DNA of 47,356 nucleotides from Stemphylium vesicarium (lineage: Eukaryota > Ascomycota > Dothideomycetes > Pleosporales > Pleosporaceae): assembly GCA_004380135.1 (NCBI GenBank), contig QXCR01000195.1, positions 1 through 47,356 of the forward strand. Direction: 5' to 3'. Positions within the stretch are counted from its first letter, which is position 1. Each line of letters begins with the position of its first letter. Both the position numbers and the translations under genes were made by a program. Positions 22,285-33,775 of the stretch are shown here, piece by piece. Under the pieces are notes generated by a model. The model did not search any database. It was not told the DNA's origin and saw only the letters and a list, made by a program, of their open reading frames with translations.

Positions 22285-24793
22285 CTTGGATTGTGTAGTT
22301 GGTTTGGTGAGACTTGAAAAGTTGAGTGAGATCAGTGCAGGTGTGAGTGTAAGTGGAGGTTGGAGGAGGTCAAGCCAGGGCTTTATGGAAGGTGGCCAGG
22401 CCGAACACGGTAGCCCCGCGCCCACGATTAAAGTAAGAGAGACCCATAACGCCAAGCACATACACATCGCGTACTCCCCCGCCAGACCCACCTTTTGGTG
22501 GTAATCTTTCGGTGAGAAGGAGTCTGTGCTGACCACCTTGTTGACACTTCAAGGTTGTGTCTTCACAAGAAGCTTTGCCGAGATCCGGCTTGGAGAGTTC
22601 GGTCGTTTACACAACGCAACCGGAATCGGCAGACTACGCAACTCCTTCCAAGATAGTGTTACACCAGGTTCATGGGTAGCTGGGTAGATGATTGCCAAGG
22701 ACTTGACCTACGGCCTCAGCCATGCACGAGCCTCAATGTGCGCCCCGTGGCTGGGTGTGAGTGGCTTGAAAAGCGTGGCGTGACTTCAACGTGCATCGTG
22801 AGTGGGCCCTGTGCGTTATTCGCGAGTCGTGAGATGCCGGTGTGCCATTGTGGCTGTGAAAGTGGGGTGCGGGGTCGTTGTCTAAGCGGTGACAGCATAA
22901 TGGCATCGTCCAGGAACAATAGACTCCGCATAGACAGGATTGCCTTTGGGAACAGTCGCGATACGCATGATGTCTCCAAAACGTGGCGCTCGCAGAAGAG
23001 AGAAAGGAAGACGCGCCAGCACATGCAGGGTCGACGCTAACTACGCGCTAGCCTGGCACGGGCCGGGTGTTCTCCACCTTAACCTATCGTCGTGTTCTCG
23101 ATCTCTTCTTCCACCGCCTCTTGATCCTTGAACCTATGAGATATATGACAGGTGTTGCGAATCAAAGTTGTCGATCCCGTTTCTGATCAACGATCCCCCT
23201 CCTATCTTTCCCTCCCTCACCGGAAGTTGCAACGTCACACCACATAGGCAAAAGTCAACAGCTCACAGGTGTTCGATATCAGGCCATATTCGACGTGCAT
23301 GGATTGTTTTTTTCATTTCTGCCTTTCAACTTCCAGGTGTACCCTATTGAAAGACGATATGAACAGTCTACAGAAGCAACGGAGGCGAGCGAGATGGTAT
23401 ACTCAGCGTTGGTTCACATCCAATTCTGCCCTGCGTGCACGCATTGTGCGAGACTCATCGCATTACTATGGTACACCGTCGGGGTTCTCGACGAACCACC
23501 CATCCACAACCACCGCAATTACAAACGTACCCAGGCGATACGCTACGGCTCCCGCTTTCGGAGATCGAAGTCACCGCCAGTATGAACAATCTACACATTC
23601 TCCGAATCGCAGCAAGGTTTTAGTGGAGATGCAGTCTCTTGTAGGGCTCAACTCCTAACAGCTACAGAACTCGATAGTATCCGTGCGAACAGTGCTGCTA
23701 CTTGTTGTTCTCGCGATACCACGACGCTCCGCACATATGCATTCCAACACGAATAAATGGTGCGCCTCGATGGTCCTCACAGAACTTGCTCACTTAAATG
23801 TCACTCTCTTGCGACCATGTGTTCTACGACTTGAACACGCTTTTTACGTCGCAGCGATGTGAACGCTTATAGATCTGAATATACATATCGAAGAAGTCTC
23901 TCATGAACAGTGGTAGTTAGCCTAATCAAAAGACTCATCTACACGTTCGACCCCAACAACCTATCAAACATGCCTCCACCACTACCTTAACAGCGCAACA
24001 CTCCCCAAGCTACTTTGGATCGCGCCAAGTCACCGTCTACCGCCGCGTCAGCTTTAATTGCAGATCACATATAAATCGTGTCGATCACATTCTGCTTAGA
24101 GTAAAACCGCGGTGTTTTGTTGCAAGATAGCTTTAACCCTAAGCCGAACTTAGCGTGCATCCTACTCTTTGCATCACTTCTGCAGCTAGAAGGCGGTATA
24201 TTGCTAACTTTACCATTAGATAGTTTAGATGCAGAGGTGAAGATTAGTTTGCGGGGACGGGGGTGTATCTCGAGGAGCGGACGATGAGGCGTCGGCGCGT
24301 AGTCAAGAATGAAGGTGTTGACCGGACTGCACGGAAGATTGCTAAGTGCGAAGAGTATAGTTGGTCTAGGTCTGTAATAAAATTAACTAGAATGAATATC
24401 GAGGAGTAGAGGTTTCAAAGCAGGCAGATTGGCTTAAAAAGCGTACGCAAGTGGTTTCTAACATTATCGAAAGCTGAATAGAGACTTCCTTAGAACGGTA
24501 GGCTTGTGCCTTTGCATCTTTGAAGAACCTTATGTTTGCTGTTAGACGGGTACTCTCTGTTAGAGACATGGCCCCTGCTTTTTTTTTGAAAATGATCTAT
24601 TTCACTCACCTAAGTATTATCACGGAAGTTGTCGCCACCAATTCTACATTCCGTCCCCACGTTCTTCGAGGCTAGCGCGTGACGCACGCGCCACTTTTGT
24701 ACCACCAGGGTTCGCGCTTCCCCGCATCACTATTCAGTCACATTCACCCCCTCCCGTAACCTTCACATTCAGCTCTGGCACGGAAACAGCGAC
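22285..24793. other. 2.5-kb gene-free region
   Basis: No ORF here resembles a known protein; the longest (23269-23658, + strand) is low in coding character. The left end is the CVNH promoter. A stretch at about 23950-24560 is somewhat richer in TA and TTAG-type words and may be an old repeat remnant, but I could not identify a class. No tRNA-like fold was recognised. Confidence 0.4.
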
Positions 24794-25630
24794 ATGGACC
24801 TGCAACAGACGCTCAGTTTCTTAGATTTGCCCAAAGAAATCTGGCTCATGGTATACGAGTTCATCCCAAACACCATCACGCACCGGCGGTCCGAGTTCAT
24901 CTATCAAGGCAAGAAACACGCTGTCACCCTGGTGGCCATATGGCGCCCTATACTTTTAGCATGCACCTACCGCATGATACATGAGGAGGCAGCCACGATT
25001 GTCAAAAGAATGTCCAAGAAAGCTACGTAGATCAAGCTGAGCCTTGGGGGCATAGATGATGTTTATTCCCACCCACAGCTCATTGCAGAGGCCGACAGCC
25101 TTGAGCCACTAGCTGTGTCCTACGGGCTGTTTTACTATGCTTTACAAGCTGATCGAGTCGTCAATTTGGGGGAGTGGATCGTGAAAGTGGAGATGACGCG
25201 CTTAGCTCAGCTTGGGCGGGAGCGTCCATACAAAATCGACGCGAACATGTTGGAAGGGATTCACCAATGCGCTCCGCAGTGGTGCTTTTAGCTCGAACCA
25301 CAAATCAACATCGTTACTTGCGAGACCAGCGAGATGCGAGCAGCATCATAGAACTTCTGGGCGTGGGGAACTACGCGGGCGATTAGGAGGGACGAGTCCG
25401 AGTTCAAATTCTGCCTTGTGAGAATTTACGGAAACTTTTTATTGATTGCGAAGATCGTCTGGCTCAAAGAGCACGTCCCCAAAGGTTCTGATAGAGATAT
25501 GGTCCTCGCACGCAGCCAAAGTACTCGACTACAATACGACCTGGATATCCGCAATTACATTATCACCGAGGAAGAATGGCACTCGCAGTGGTGTCAACAA
25601 GATTGGAGCGTCGTTCTTGATTCGCAATAA
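24794..25630 (+). pseudogene. F-box-like (LPKEI.LMVYE) gene relic with three in-frame TAGs
   Basis: One frame of 279 codons begins MDLQQTLSFLDLPKEIWLMVYEFIP, the helix pattern of the F-box-like/2EXR-type proteins abundant in Dothideomycetes, then HAVTLVAIWRPILLACTYRMIHEEA. It continues in frame to 25630 (VRIYGNFLLIAKIVWLKEHV) but is cut by TAG at 25028-25030, 25289-25291 and 25349-25351. All three are TAG, as CAG-to-TAG changes would give. F-box-like proteins usually act as ubiquitin-ligase adaptors, but the family here is only partly characterised. A truncated 78-residue product is possible. Confidence 0.6.
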
Positions 25631-25801
25631 GCTCATGGTTCCGCAACTCTCTACGCCTATGCTTTCAACCGCTTTTTCCTCTTCTCTCCCCTCTGATCCC
25701 ACCATCTTTCATCTCATTTAACACCCATCCCACCATCCACCCCCTCAAACCTCCTCCTCTTCCCCCACAGCCTTACCCGCATAATACAATAACCCACTCC
25801 C

Positions 25802-26731
25802 CTAACACCCCGCATCCCAAACCCCCCTCATAACCGCCCCCTGCACCCTATGTTCCCTCCTCCCCCCCACACGTCCCCTAACCCTCACACTAAACGCCAC
25901 GCCGCCCCAAAGCCGACACACAAACGCCATGCCGAACGCGAACCGACACAGCACCCAGTTAAAATCCGCCAAACCCGTCTGCGTGCGCGGCATACGCGGC
26001 AAAATCGCGTCGCGGTCGAAAAGCCGGTACGTCAGCGCTTTGAGCCGCGAAGTCGTTGTTGTGACAACGATGGCTGGGAAGATGTCCGGGAGCGTGATGG
26101 CAAGGGTGAGGGGTGGGTGCTTGTACATTGTATCTGGGGCTGAGGCTGTGTAGGCTTTTACGCGGAGGACGAAGCAGGCTATGGCGAGTAGACTGTGTTC
26201 GTCGTCTGCGGCGACGATGTGTTGGAGGCCGAGTTTTGAACGCAATTTCGCCGTGGTCAGGGACCCGTTGCGCCAGCGCTGGATGGTGCGCTCAGAGGAC
26301 AAGAATGAGGTGGAAAAGCAGTAGACTAGGGCTTCGGTGAGAATGGTGTTGTGGGCTAGTTCGATGCTGTCGTGTAGGTTTATCAGGCTGATTAGGTGCG
26401 TGGCGTGGATGGAGAGAGTGGGGGGCGAGGCGATGATGCGGCGCTTGATGGGGGTGAGGAAGTGTGAGGCTTCGCTGTGGATTTGGCGGCAGGCGGCTAG
26501 CATCGAGATACCCGGGATTACGGTGTTGACGAGTGTAAGATGGTGGTCGTCGGAGGGTAGGGGGATTTTATCCTACGTGATAACGGGACGCAGTTCTTCG
26601 TACACCATGAGGCGTATGTCTTTGGGAAGGTCGGGGAAGCGGAAGGGTTGCTTGTTGACATCATTGGTAGTGATTGCAACCGCTAGTTTTGGTTTGGGTG
26701 GAAATGGGCGGGAGGGCCGTGTAGTGAACAT
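25802..26731 (-). pseudogene. Second F-box-like gene relic, one in-frame TAG
   Basis: Reading from ATG at 26731, MFTTRPSRPFPPKPKLAV leads to FPDLPKDIRLMVYEELRPVIT, a TAG at 26573-26575, then the same frame continues 257 codons (HHLTLVNTVIPGISMLAACRQIHSEA...FLTPIKRRI). The segment layout DLPK-I-LMVYE ... ITLV ... LLAC/LAACRQIH.EA parallels the + strand relic at 24794, so the two are probably paralogues facing each other tail to tail about 170 bp apart. A single TAG in an otherwise open 309-codon frame suggests recent inactivation, a sequencing error, or readthrough. Confidence 0.6.
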
Positions 26732-27468
26732 GACTTTTCTTAGTGTGCAGATTTGAAGTGATAGAGCAAGGTTGCTGTTCTGCTGTGTGGAGCAGTTGAG
26801 ATTGGTGGGGTTCCATCTCGAGAGGGAAGACAATATACCATTTAGGTTCCCAAGTGAATGTAGAATACTCCTTTCACTGACGCAACCATCGCATTCACTA
26901 CCGTGGTAAAACATTATATGAAGACATTCTAAAGGGCGACATTGGGCTGTTACAAGGTGTGTGAGCTTGACTTGGTCATAGGTTCATAGTCGGAAGCGCC
27001 TCGTTTTCGTCTTGCGGATACAAAATGTGCCCGACTCAACAATGTTGGGATGCTGATGCGGTTTATGCCTTTTCTTTTGTTCTGAACGAAATCTTGCCCG
27101 GAGCTCTAGAGGACAAGTAAAATGCCGGGGTAGCTGTTGGCTAAAGACAGAGCTATCTGTATGATCTGATAGTCAGACCAAACCGCATTCTCGAATGGCG
27201 ATGGTTTTTGTAAGGTACAGTGTGCTGCGAGGTCGTCAAGCGTCCGCATCTGAGTGAGGGAAGCGTATATGAGCGTAATTTCAGATGAATAGAACATGGA
27301 AAAAGCGGTACTATACGGCATTAGAATCCGAAGTAGTTGGCCTCATGCAAGATAAACGCGACGGTTGCGCTTCTCGGAGAACTTGTTGCAACGTTACCGT
27401 CATAATTACAATGTACCAAGGAGATCTACGCCAGAAGCGTCGCATCAACCCCAAACGTCCCTCATACA
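26732..27468. other. Intergenic region
   Basis: No gene recognised. A 71-codon - strand ORF (27321-27106) has some coding-like composition (NAVWSDYQIIQIALSLANSYPG) but no family resemblance and no clear splice partner. Confidence 0.35.
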
Positions 27469-28657
27469 TCACTCGCCATCCTGATCCCCATCCTCCTGCT
27501 CCTCCTTCCCCTCATCCCTCCTATCCTCATCCTCGGGTGGCATAGACACAGGAAACGAAAGATGTTTCCAGTCCTCAATCTAAGACGTCGTTAAAATAAT
27601 ACTCATAATTCGTGCATTTCCAACATACCTCTTCCGTAATACTTTTCAGACGATCCCGGATGCTCTCCACAGCATAACTCCCGAGAATCAAGCGGAGCGG
27701 AGGATAGCTACAGTGACCTAATTGCCAGACCAGTTCGGCACTCTTGACAGCGCTCACGGGCTGGCGGTCATTCAGCCATTGCACCATGCGTCGCGCGTGT
27801 TGCGCCGGGCTAGTGATACCAGCGTACGGTTCGCTAGGGTTCGGTTTCACGAAGAAGTGACCGTATCGCTTCGGCTTCGGAGGTCCTGTTCCTGATGTAG
27901 GTGCCGAAGTATAGCTGGGGGGCAATACGTTGTCGTCCGGTTCGTCCAGTCGAACATGGCCAGGCTCGACCAATGTTGCTTTGATGTTGAAGATGTCAAC
28001 TTCATAAAGCATGGACTCTATAAGGCCCTCCACAGCATACTTTGTCGCACAATACGGGCCAAGTCCAGGCACGCCAAGCGCCCCAGCAGTCGAAGAGAAA
28101 ATGAGGTAGCGACCAGAATTTTGAGAGCGGAAGTAAGGCAGGGATAGTTGGAGGATATGAAGGGTACCGAGGAAGTTTGTGGTAAATTGATTGCGCAGGT
28201 CGTAGTCGTCCTGGTCTTCGCACGCTGCTATGACGCCGTATCCGGTACTGTTGGCTATGACGTCCACCTGTCCCCAGTATTCGATACTCTTCTTGATAAC
28301 GCGATCTACGGTATCCCGTACTCTGACATCGCAAAGCAAGCCCAGACAGTTTCTATTCTGCCACTTATCCATTTGCTCGGGTGTGTTCTCTTGTGTCCAT
28401 CCGACTGCGGTGCATTGGTCGCCGTGCGCGAGGATGGCTCGAACCAAGGATCGCCCCATGTGGCCGGTCGCGCCAAAAACCTGGGAGCAAGTCAGCCGTC
28501 AAGAAGGTGCATAGCCAGAAAGGCAGCATACAATCCATGTCGCGCGTTTTGGTGGGTTATTCTCAGACGGCGGGTCGCATGTCGCGGGCAGGATGAGATT
28601 CGGATTGTGAATGGCCGCACCTGGCGATAGGCTCTGACTCTGCGTGTCGAAGTCCAT
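27469..28657 (-). CDS. Short-chain dehydrogenase/reductase
   Basis: Exons 28657-28532, 28480-27629 and 27579-27469 (introns 51 and 49 nt) give 362 residues. The Rossmann glycine motif is a variant, VFGATGHMG (43-51), split from its N-terminal extension by intron 1; then NSTG in place of NNAG, FSSTAG with Ser171/172, and the catalytic YCATK (Tyr185, Lys189), followed by VEPGHVR. This is a classical SDR oxidoreductase using NAD(P)H. Intron 2 removes an apparent stop and adds a 36-residue tail: IEDWKHLSFPVSMPPE, then an acidic DEDRRDEGKEEQEDGDQDGE run. The IEDW sequence is the usual SDR ending in fungi, supporting the splice. Substrate unknown; a 42-residue N-terminal extension lacks an obvious targeting signal. 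Confidence 0.85.
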
Positions 28658-28859
28658 AACAAGGTCGGGAAATGTCAACAACAGATGCGATCTCAAGCTG
28701 CCTCAGAAGGTGGGGAGCTTGATCGGCCAATCGGACGTGCAACTGCCGCTAACTCCGTGTACTGAATGAAGGAGCCACGAGATGCGTAAAGGGCCACGAC
28801 CGCTATATCTCCTCTGATGCATCTCGTAATGTATATCAAACCAGCAAGGCTTGGAATAC

Positions 28860-29264
28860 TCAAGGCATAACGAACCTCCTCTCATCAAGCAGAAAGCGGA
28901 GACCATCGATAGCCAATTGACTTGGAAAAGCATGCTGGCGGTTCATAAAGTTGCTGACAAGAATGAAGAACATGATGAAGATATCAAGGTGCATAGGCGA
29001 CGTGAGGAAGAAGTGATAGGCAAGGAACAAGAAGGCTTGGGCGCGGTATCTGCTCTTGATGGATCGGATGACTCGGGCCGCCTTGATGGCAGCAGCGTGG
29101 TTGGTAGGCGTGCGAAAGGAGATGACCTTGGAAAGAATGGGCATCCTAGGCAAGGCCGAGTCGTCGCTTTGTCCGGAGAGACCTGGGGTTGCGGAGATGG
29201 GGGGCGCGTGGTGGAGTGCTGGGCCTAGGTACCAAAGCTCAGGCTTATCGATAGCACTTTCCAT
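28860..29264 (-). CDS. Possible small membrane protein, unrecognised
   Basis: A 134-codon ORF (MESAIDKPELWYLGP...) contains a basic segment and two hydrophobic stretches (QAFLFLAYHFFL and LDIFIMFFILVSNFM). It lies head to head with MMM1, about 190 bp away. I know no family for it, and the opposite strand is also partly open. It may be chance; listed because the length and hydrophobic pattern are better than neighbouring shadows. Confidence 0.25.
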   Translation of the reverse strand: MESAIDKPELWYLGPALHHAPPISATPGLSGQSDDSALPRMPILSKVISFRTPTNHAAAIKAARVIRSIKSRYRAQAFLFLAYHFFLTSPMHLDIFIMFFILVSNFMNRQHAFPSQLAIDGLRFLLDERRFVMP

Positions 29265-29452
29265 TGCCTGTGCGGCATCCTCCCCCATGCACAATTACGT
29301 CTCGCAGATGTTTCTTCCGAGAATAGTCACAAACCACATTCAGCATGGAATTGTTCAGACGATAGCAGAGACACCGTCGTGACTATGAACGAAGATGTTC
29401 CTACACCCCTGCCGCTGCCGGTGACACAGGGCGGCTCCTCATCGTACAGTCC

Positions 29453-30928
29453 ATGTCGAACCGCAGCTGGACCCCGCTAACAAGCCACAGACTCTCCTTC
29501 ACCCAGGGCTTCCTGCTTGGTCAGTTATCCATTGCCATTCTCATCTTCTGCTTCATAAAGTTCTTTATCTTTGGCGAGCCGCCCTCGGCCGACGACCGCG
29601 CATTGCACCTCAACTCGCTGCGCCGAGCTCGAACGCTAGCCCACCAGCAATCCTACAAGCAGCTGCGGACGCGCGCAAACTCGACGTCTCTCTCCCTGCG
29701 CCATAAGCCGTCGCGGAGTATAATACGAAAGGGCGAGGAGAGTAGGGGAGGGCCGAGTATAGCGACCATCCTCGCCAAGACATACTACAATGTGAAAGGA
29801 CACCAGCCAGAGAGCCTGGACTGGTTCAACGTGCTCATTGCGCAAACCATTGCCCAGCTCAGAGCAGACGCGCGACAAGACGATGCCATTCTCACCTCGC
29901 TCACCGAGGTGCTCAACACGGGCAGCAAGCCAGACTGGATTGGCGAGATCCGCGTGACGGAGATAGCTCTGGGCGATGAATTCCCCATCTTCAGCAACTG
30001 CAGAGTCATGCCCGCCGAAGATGGCTTCTGGTATGGGCCAGGCAACACGGGCAACGAGAAGGAGCGACTCCAAGCACGAATGGACGTGGACCTAGGCGAC
30101 GTCATTACCATTGGCGTAGAGACGACGTTGAACCTGAATTGGCCCAAGCCAATGTCCGCCGTACTCCCCGTAGCCCTATCAGTCAGCATAACGCGTTTCT
30201 CTGGAACACTCGCAGTCTCGTTTATACCCTCTTCATCGCCTCCGTCGACGGCTCCAATGCCATCACCCATGCCCGACCGAAGCTCCTCTCCCGCCCGTCC
30301 TTCCTCCTCGTCCGGCGCCGCTCCCCCACACCGTCCCACAACCCTCGCCTTCACCTTCCTCGACGACTACCGCCTCGACCTCTCCGTCGGCTCCCTCGTA
30401 GGCTCGCGCTCGCGCCTGCAAGACGTCCCCAAGATAGCCCAACTCATCGAATCCCGCGTCCACGCCTGGTTCGACGAGCGCGCCGTAGAACCCCGCTTCC
30501 AACAAATCGTGCTCCCCTCGCTCTGGCCCCGTAAACATAATACCAGAGGTGGGGCTACCGCGCCAGATGCAGACGCCACGGCTGAAGATGGCGATGAGGG
30601 TGATGACGAGATTGCCGTCATGGAAGGGAATGGGACGGCGCCAGGTTCCACTTCCTTCATCCCTAGTCCCATTGCGGAGAACGCTTCGCTGGAAGACCGC
30701 ATCGAAGCCGAGGGCCAGAAAATGCGCGAGGCGGAGATTAGAGCCGGCGTGCGTAAACCCAGTGCGAATGATGAGCGGAGTCGCAGTCGCAGCCATCACC
30801 GGACTGATGCTGGTATGCGCTGGCGCGGGGAGCAGAGAGAACGCCAACCTGGGTCGGGGAGGCCCAAGTTGCAGAGTAGAACTACCACGGGCGTTGTGGG
30901 CGGGATGCCTGGGGCGCTGCCGCGGTAA
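29453..30928 (+). CDS. MMM1: Maintenance of mitochondrial morphology protein 1 (ERMES subunit)
   Basis: A single exon of 491 residues. The N-terminus has the conserved LSFTQGFLLGQLSIAILIFCFIKFFIF: a short lumenal stretch plus one transmembrane helix (about 16-40). The SMP lipid-transfer domain follows from about HQPESLDWFNVLIAQTIAQ (near residue 120) through DEFPIFSNCRVMP, RLQARMDVDLGDVITIGVETTLNLNWPKP, to VHAWFDERAVEPRFQQIVLPSLWP. In fungi Mmm1 is the ER-anchored subunit of the ER-mitochondria encounter structure with Mdm10, Mdm12 and Mdm34, moving phospholipids between membranes. A Ser/Pro-rich insert (about 265-300) splits the SMP domain, as in filamentous homologues. The C-terminal ~110 residues are charged and low in complexity. 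Confidence 0.95.
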   Translation: MSNRSWTPLTSHRLSFTQGFLLGQLSIAILIFCFIKFFIFGEPPSADDRALHLNSLRRARTLAHQQSYKQLRTRANSTSLSLRHKPSRSIIRKGEESRGGPSIATILAKTYYNVKGHQPESLDWFNVLIAQTIAQLRADARQDDAILTSLTEVLNTGSKPDWIGEIRVTEIALGDEFPIFSNCRVMPAEDGFWYGPGNTGNEKERLQARMDVDLGDVITIGVETTLNLNWPKPMSAVLPVALSVSITRFSGTLAVSFIPSSSPPSTAPMPSPMPDRSSSPARPSSSSGAAPPHRPTTLAFTFLDDYRLDLSVGSLVGSRSRLQDVPKIAQLIESRVHAWFDERAVEPRFQQIVLPSLWPRKHNTRGGATAPDADATAEDGDEGDDEIAVMEGNGTAPGSTSFIPSPIAENASLEDRIEAEGQKMREAEIRAGVRKPSANDERSRSRSHHRTDAGMRWRGEQRERQPGSGRPKLQSRTTTGVVGGMPGALPR

Positions 30929-31601
30929 TGAATGGATTATGTGGATGATGTAAATGAGGGATTGTTTGTAATGATGTGAACACGTTTTCGATGAACAAGG
31001 CAAAGGAGAGTATGGCTGTCTCTCGATTAGATGACGGGAGGGACCTGTATATAAAGTAATAAACCCACACTTCCACGCTTTCAATCCTCATGCTTCTTCT
31101 ACCCCATGTGAGGCCATCTCACACCACCGCCTGAACAGTGAACCCCTTCCTTTCGTACATACGAAACATTTCTTCTTTCCCCCCGTTCCATATAAACTAA
31201 TCTCGTTTTCTTCTTCCTATCCTATCCTATCCTATCCTACTTTCTCACCCTCGCCTCATATGAAAAAAAAACCCCGCCATTCAACAAAACAGCCCCCCAG
31301 ATTGTGACGTCACTGCCACGAAAGAGAGAAAAAACGCCATGGGTATAGACCTCATCCCCCATCTTACTATTCACACCCGTCCCCTTGTAAATTTGCTGCT
31401 GCGTAGAAGAGATGGGAAAAGGAGGTTATTAACCATCTCTCCACCTTGGTTAGAAAGAAGAAGAAGAAGAAGAAGGTTGAAGGTTGAGCAACAGTGCTCG
31501 ATGAAAACAGCTACAACTGAACCATCGAAAAGACTCAGGTATCCGCAGTATAGGAAAAAGCCCGAATGATCTAGTCTTCCGCATATGTCTACTAAACCGA
31601 A
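30929..31601. other. 3' flanks of two convergent genes with simple repeats
   Basis: Downstream sequence of MMM1 and of the convergent WHIM1-type gene. It holds five copies of TCCTA (31215-31239), a GAA/AGA tract (about 31453-31476) and A/T- and C-runs, but no gene. Confidence 0.5.
31215..31239. repeat. TCCTA pentanucleotide microsatellite, five copies
   Basis: Five perfect tandem copies of TCCTA in the 3' flank between convergent genes. Confidence 0.9.
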
Positions 31602-31742
31602 TTACTGCTGCTGCTGCTGCATGTCAACATCCTGCCCAACCGGCTCTTGCTCAGTCTTAGTTTCCTCGGGCGCGCTATACGGCGGCGTAGGCGCAGAGAA
31701 GAAACCGTCTGATTTAGGTAGAACCTCCGCGCTAGCTCCCGA

Positions 31743-31778
<36 letters not shown>

Positions 31779-33775
31779 TTCCGCCGCAAGAAAAACACCT
31801 TTCGCATCCTGTATTTGCAACGGCGTCGAAAGACCATTAGGGATAGACTGCGCTGTGGGCGCGACTTCCACTTGTTGTGGAGGCGGTGGAGCACCCGTAG
31901 GTTGTTGTTGTTGTGTAGCTTCTTCTTCGCTTTTGCCGTTCACTTGTATGGAATCGTGCTCTGGCACATCAGACCCACCCTTGCGATAACGTAGCGTAAC
32001 CATGAGGCTCTGTTCCCCATCGTCATCCTCATCGTCGTCGTCATCATCAGCGGCGGCGGCGGCATCGTCATCCTCATCAAGGTCCATCTGATCAGGCTCG
32101 TCGTCATCATCATCGCCACCATCCCAAGACGTAGCGTCCTCGTCCTCTTCAGAGTCAAGCGTGCGATTCAACGCCCGTCCGTTCGTAGCGGCACCTCGGC
32201 CCCCAGCGCGCGTCGCCCGGCCGTGGCCTGACTGTGGCTCCTCTGAAACATCAGAGCGTATATAGTCGCCCGTTGCAGGTGATGGGTGGTCGCCCGTTTG
32301 CCCGCTGTGCAGCTTCTCGCCGTAGAGACCAGTAGCGCGAGACCGGACTTGGCGTCCGCTGGCCGTGACGGTGGGACCAGATGGGGCAGCAGGACTGTGG
32401 CGAGACTGTCGGCCTGAACGGCGCACGGAAAGACTATCCGAGTCAAAGTCCTCCTCTTCGTCGAAGTTGTAGCGCTGGCGCTTGCCTCGGGTTCGGCCTT
32501 CGTATAGGGAGAAACCGGGTTCGGGGCGCGTAAAGGCGTCTTTGCGCTGGCGAGTGTACTCGCGTCGCTTTCGCTTCTGTCGTCGTGTCAGTATGAGGGC
32601 CATGTAGATTGAATGGAGAACATACGTTTTCTGAAGCCTCGAATCGTGGCACGGCATTGAGCATGCGCTCACTGAGTGCCTTGGCTTCTTTGTGTCCATC
32701 GACCTCTTCTAGCTTTGTCGCAAGCGCCCGTAGTTCGTCAATAGAACCGGCAACACTGATCCATTGCACCTTCTTCGTCTTTGGGTCTGTCTCGCGGTAG
32801 ATGCGGAAGTGGGTGTCGTTTTGGCCCTCGACTAGGTAGTACCGACGCTTGTCGCCGTCACGGCCCCAAGACTGCACCGACAAGGGTATGTTTGTGTCCT
32901 GTTTGTCTTTGGTTGTCCGCGACTTGTATGCCTGTGTGATGATGTTTTTTATTTGCTCGTTTTGGTTTAGACTCCAGAGGCAGAGGGAGTGGAGGAGGGT
33001 GATCTAGAGCGACAGTCAGCATTTGGCGGCGCGAGGGTGCAGCACGACCTACCCGCTCCTCTGCTGTCATGGTATTAAAGTTGCGACCACCGCTGAGGGG
33101 GTTTCCGGTCCATTTGGTGGGCCATTGCGACTTTTGGGTTTGGATAGCCTCTTCGAGCGCTCGACCATAGTGACCTTTTCTGTAGAACACGCCAATGTCA
33201 GCCCATGTGCTATGCTGTTGCCCGGAGAATGACGCCGCGACTGGAGAGTATCTGTTTGCCAAGGGCAAAGGGGTCGGACTAACTCGACAGGTTTCTTGCG
33301 ATTGAGAACAAGGCCAAGCAGGGCGCATAGCAGACCCTCGACGTCGGCTGACGGCGTGTCTTCCGCAACACCCTGCTCAATGTCCTGAGGCCCGACGTGA
33401 GGGGCACCGCGTGGGAATGCTTCGTTGAAGCGCGATCGAAACATTACAATAAACTATGGTATACGGTATTAGTAAAGTCAGAGCCGAGTTTGTTCGCGAT
33501 TGCGACGCAACGCAGCGCGTCACGACGCGACAGACGCGTCCAATACGTACAGCAATGTCAGGATTGTCTTCTGGTACTGGTTCATGCGGCGGAGAGGCTG
33601 CCCGTTTCCTTGGAGGCGGCGAAGGCGAGCGTTGCTTGAAAAAGGTCAAGATGGTGCCATTCTTCTTCTTCTTTTTCTGGGGAGAGGGCTTCGTCGCTGT
33701 CGCTTCTGGAACCTGGACGTCCATTTCATCGTCGGTTGGGGGAGCAGAAGATAGAGAAGAGTCCGAGTCGGCCAT
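31602..33775 (-). CDS. WHIM1-type chromatin remodelling subunit with polyQ tail
   Basis: Exons 33775-33551, 33453-33284, 33179-33053, 33003-32626 and 32576-31602 give 624 residues; the first two introns (97 and 104 nt) are longer than most here, the others 49 nt. After a Ser/Lys-rich start (KKKKKNGTILTFF) come the helices VEGLLCALLGLVLNRKKPVE and the conserved TAEERITLLHSLCLWSLNQNEQI and WGRDGDKRRYYLVEGQNDTHFRIYRE, patterns of WHIM1/WHIM3 motifs found in ISWI/INO80-linked proteins that grip linker DNA and bind the remodeller. The C-terminal half is disordered: basic KRKRRE, a long Asp/Glu block (about 32000-32160), and Gln runs of 12 (31743-31782) and 5 (at the end). A nuclear remodelling role is inferred; which complex is not determinable. 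Confidence 0.8.
31742..31782 (-). repeat. CAG/CAA repeat encoding polyglutamine
   Basis: Alternating CTG/TTG triplets on the + strand encode 12 consecutive glutamines in the WHIM1-type protein. A second pure CTG run (31605-31619) encodes five Gln at its extreme C-terminus. Confidence 0.9.

Noticed and set aside
23269..23658. 129-codon + strand ORF in the gene-free region
   Set aside because: No family pattern, no splice support, overlapping equally open frames.
24120..24150. TTAACCCTAA-like words suggesting a telomere remnant
   Set aside because: A single partial unit only, no tandem array.
30263..31084. 273-codon - strand ORF opposite MMM1
   Set aside because: Antisense to the SMP domain and C-terminus of MMM1; composition reflects the complement of a Ser/Pro-rich region.
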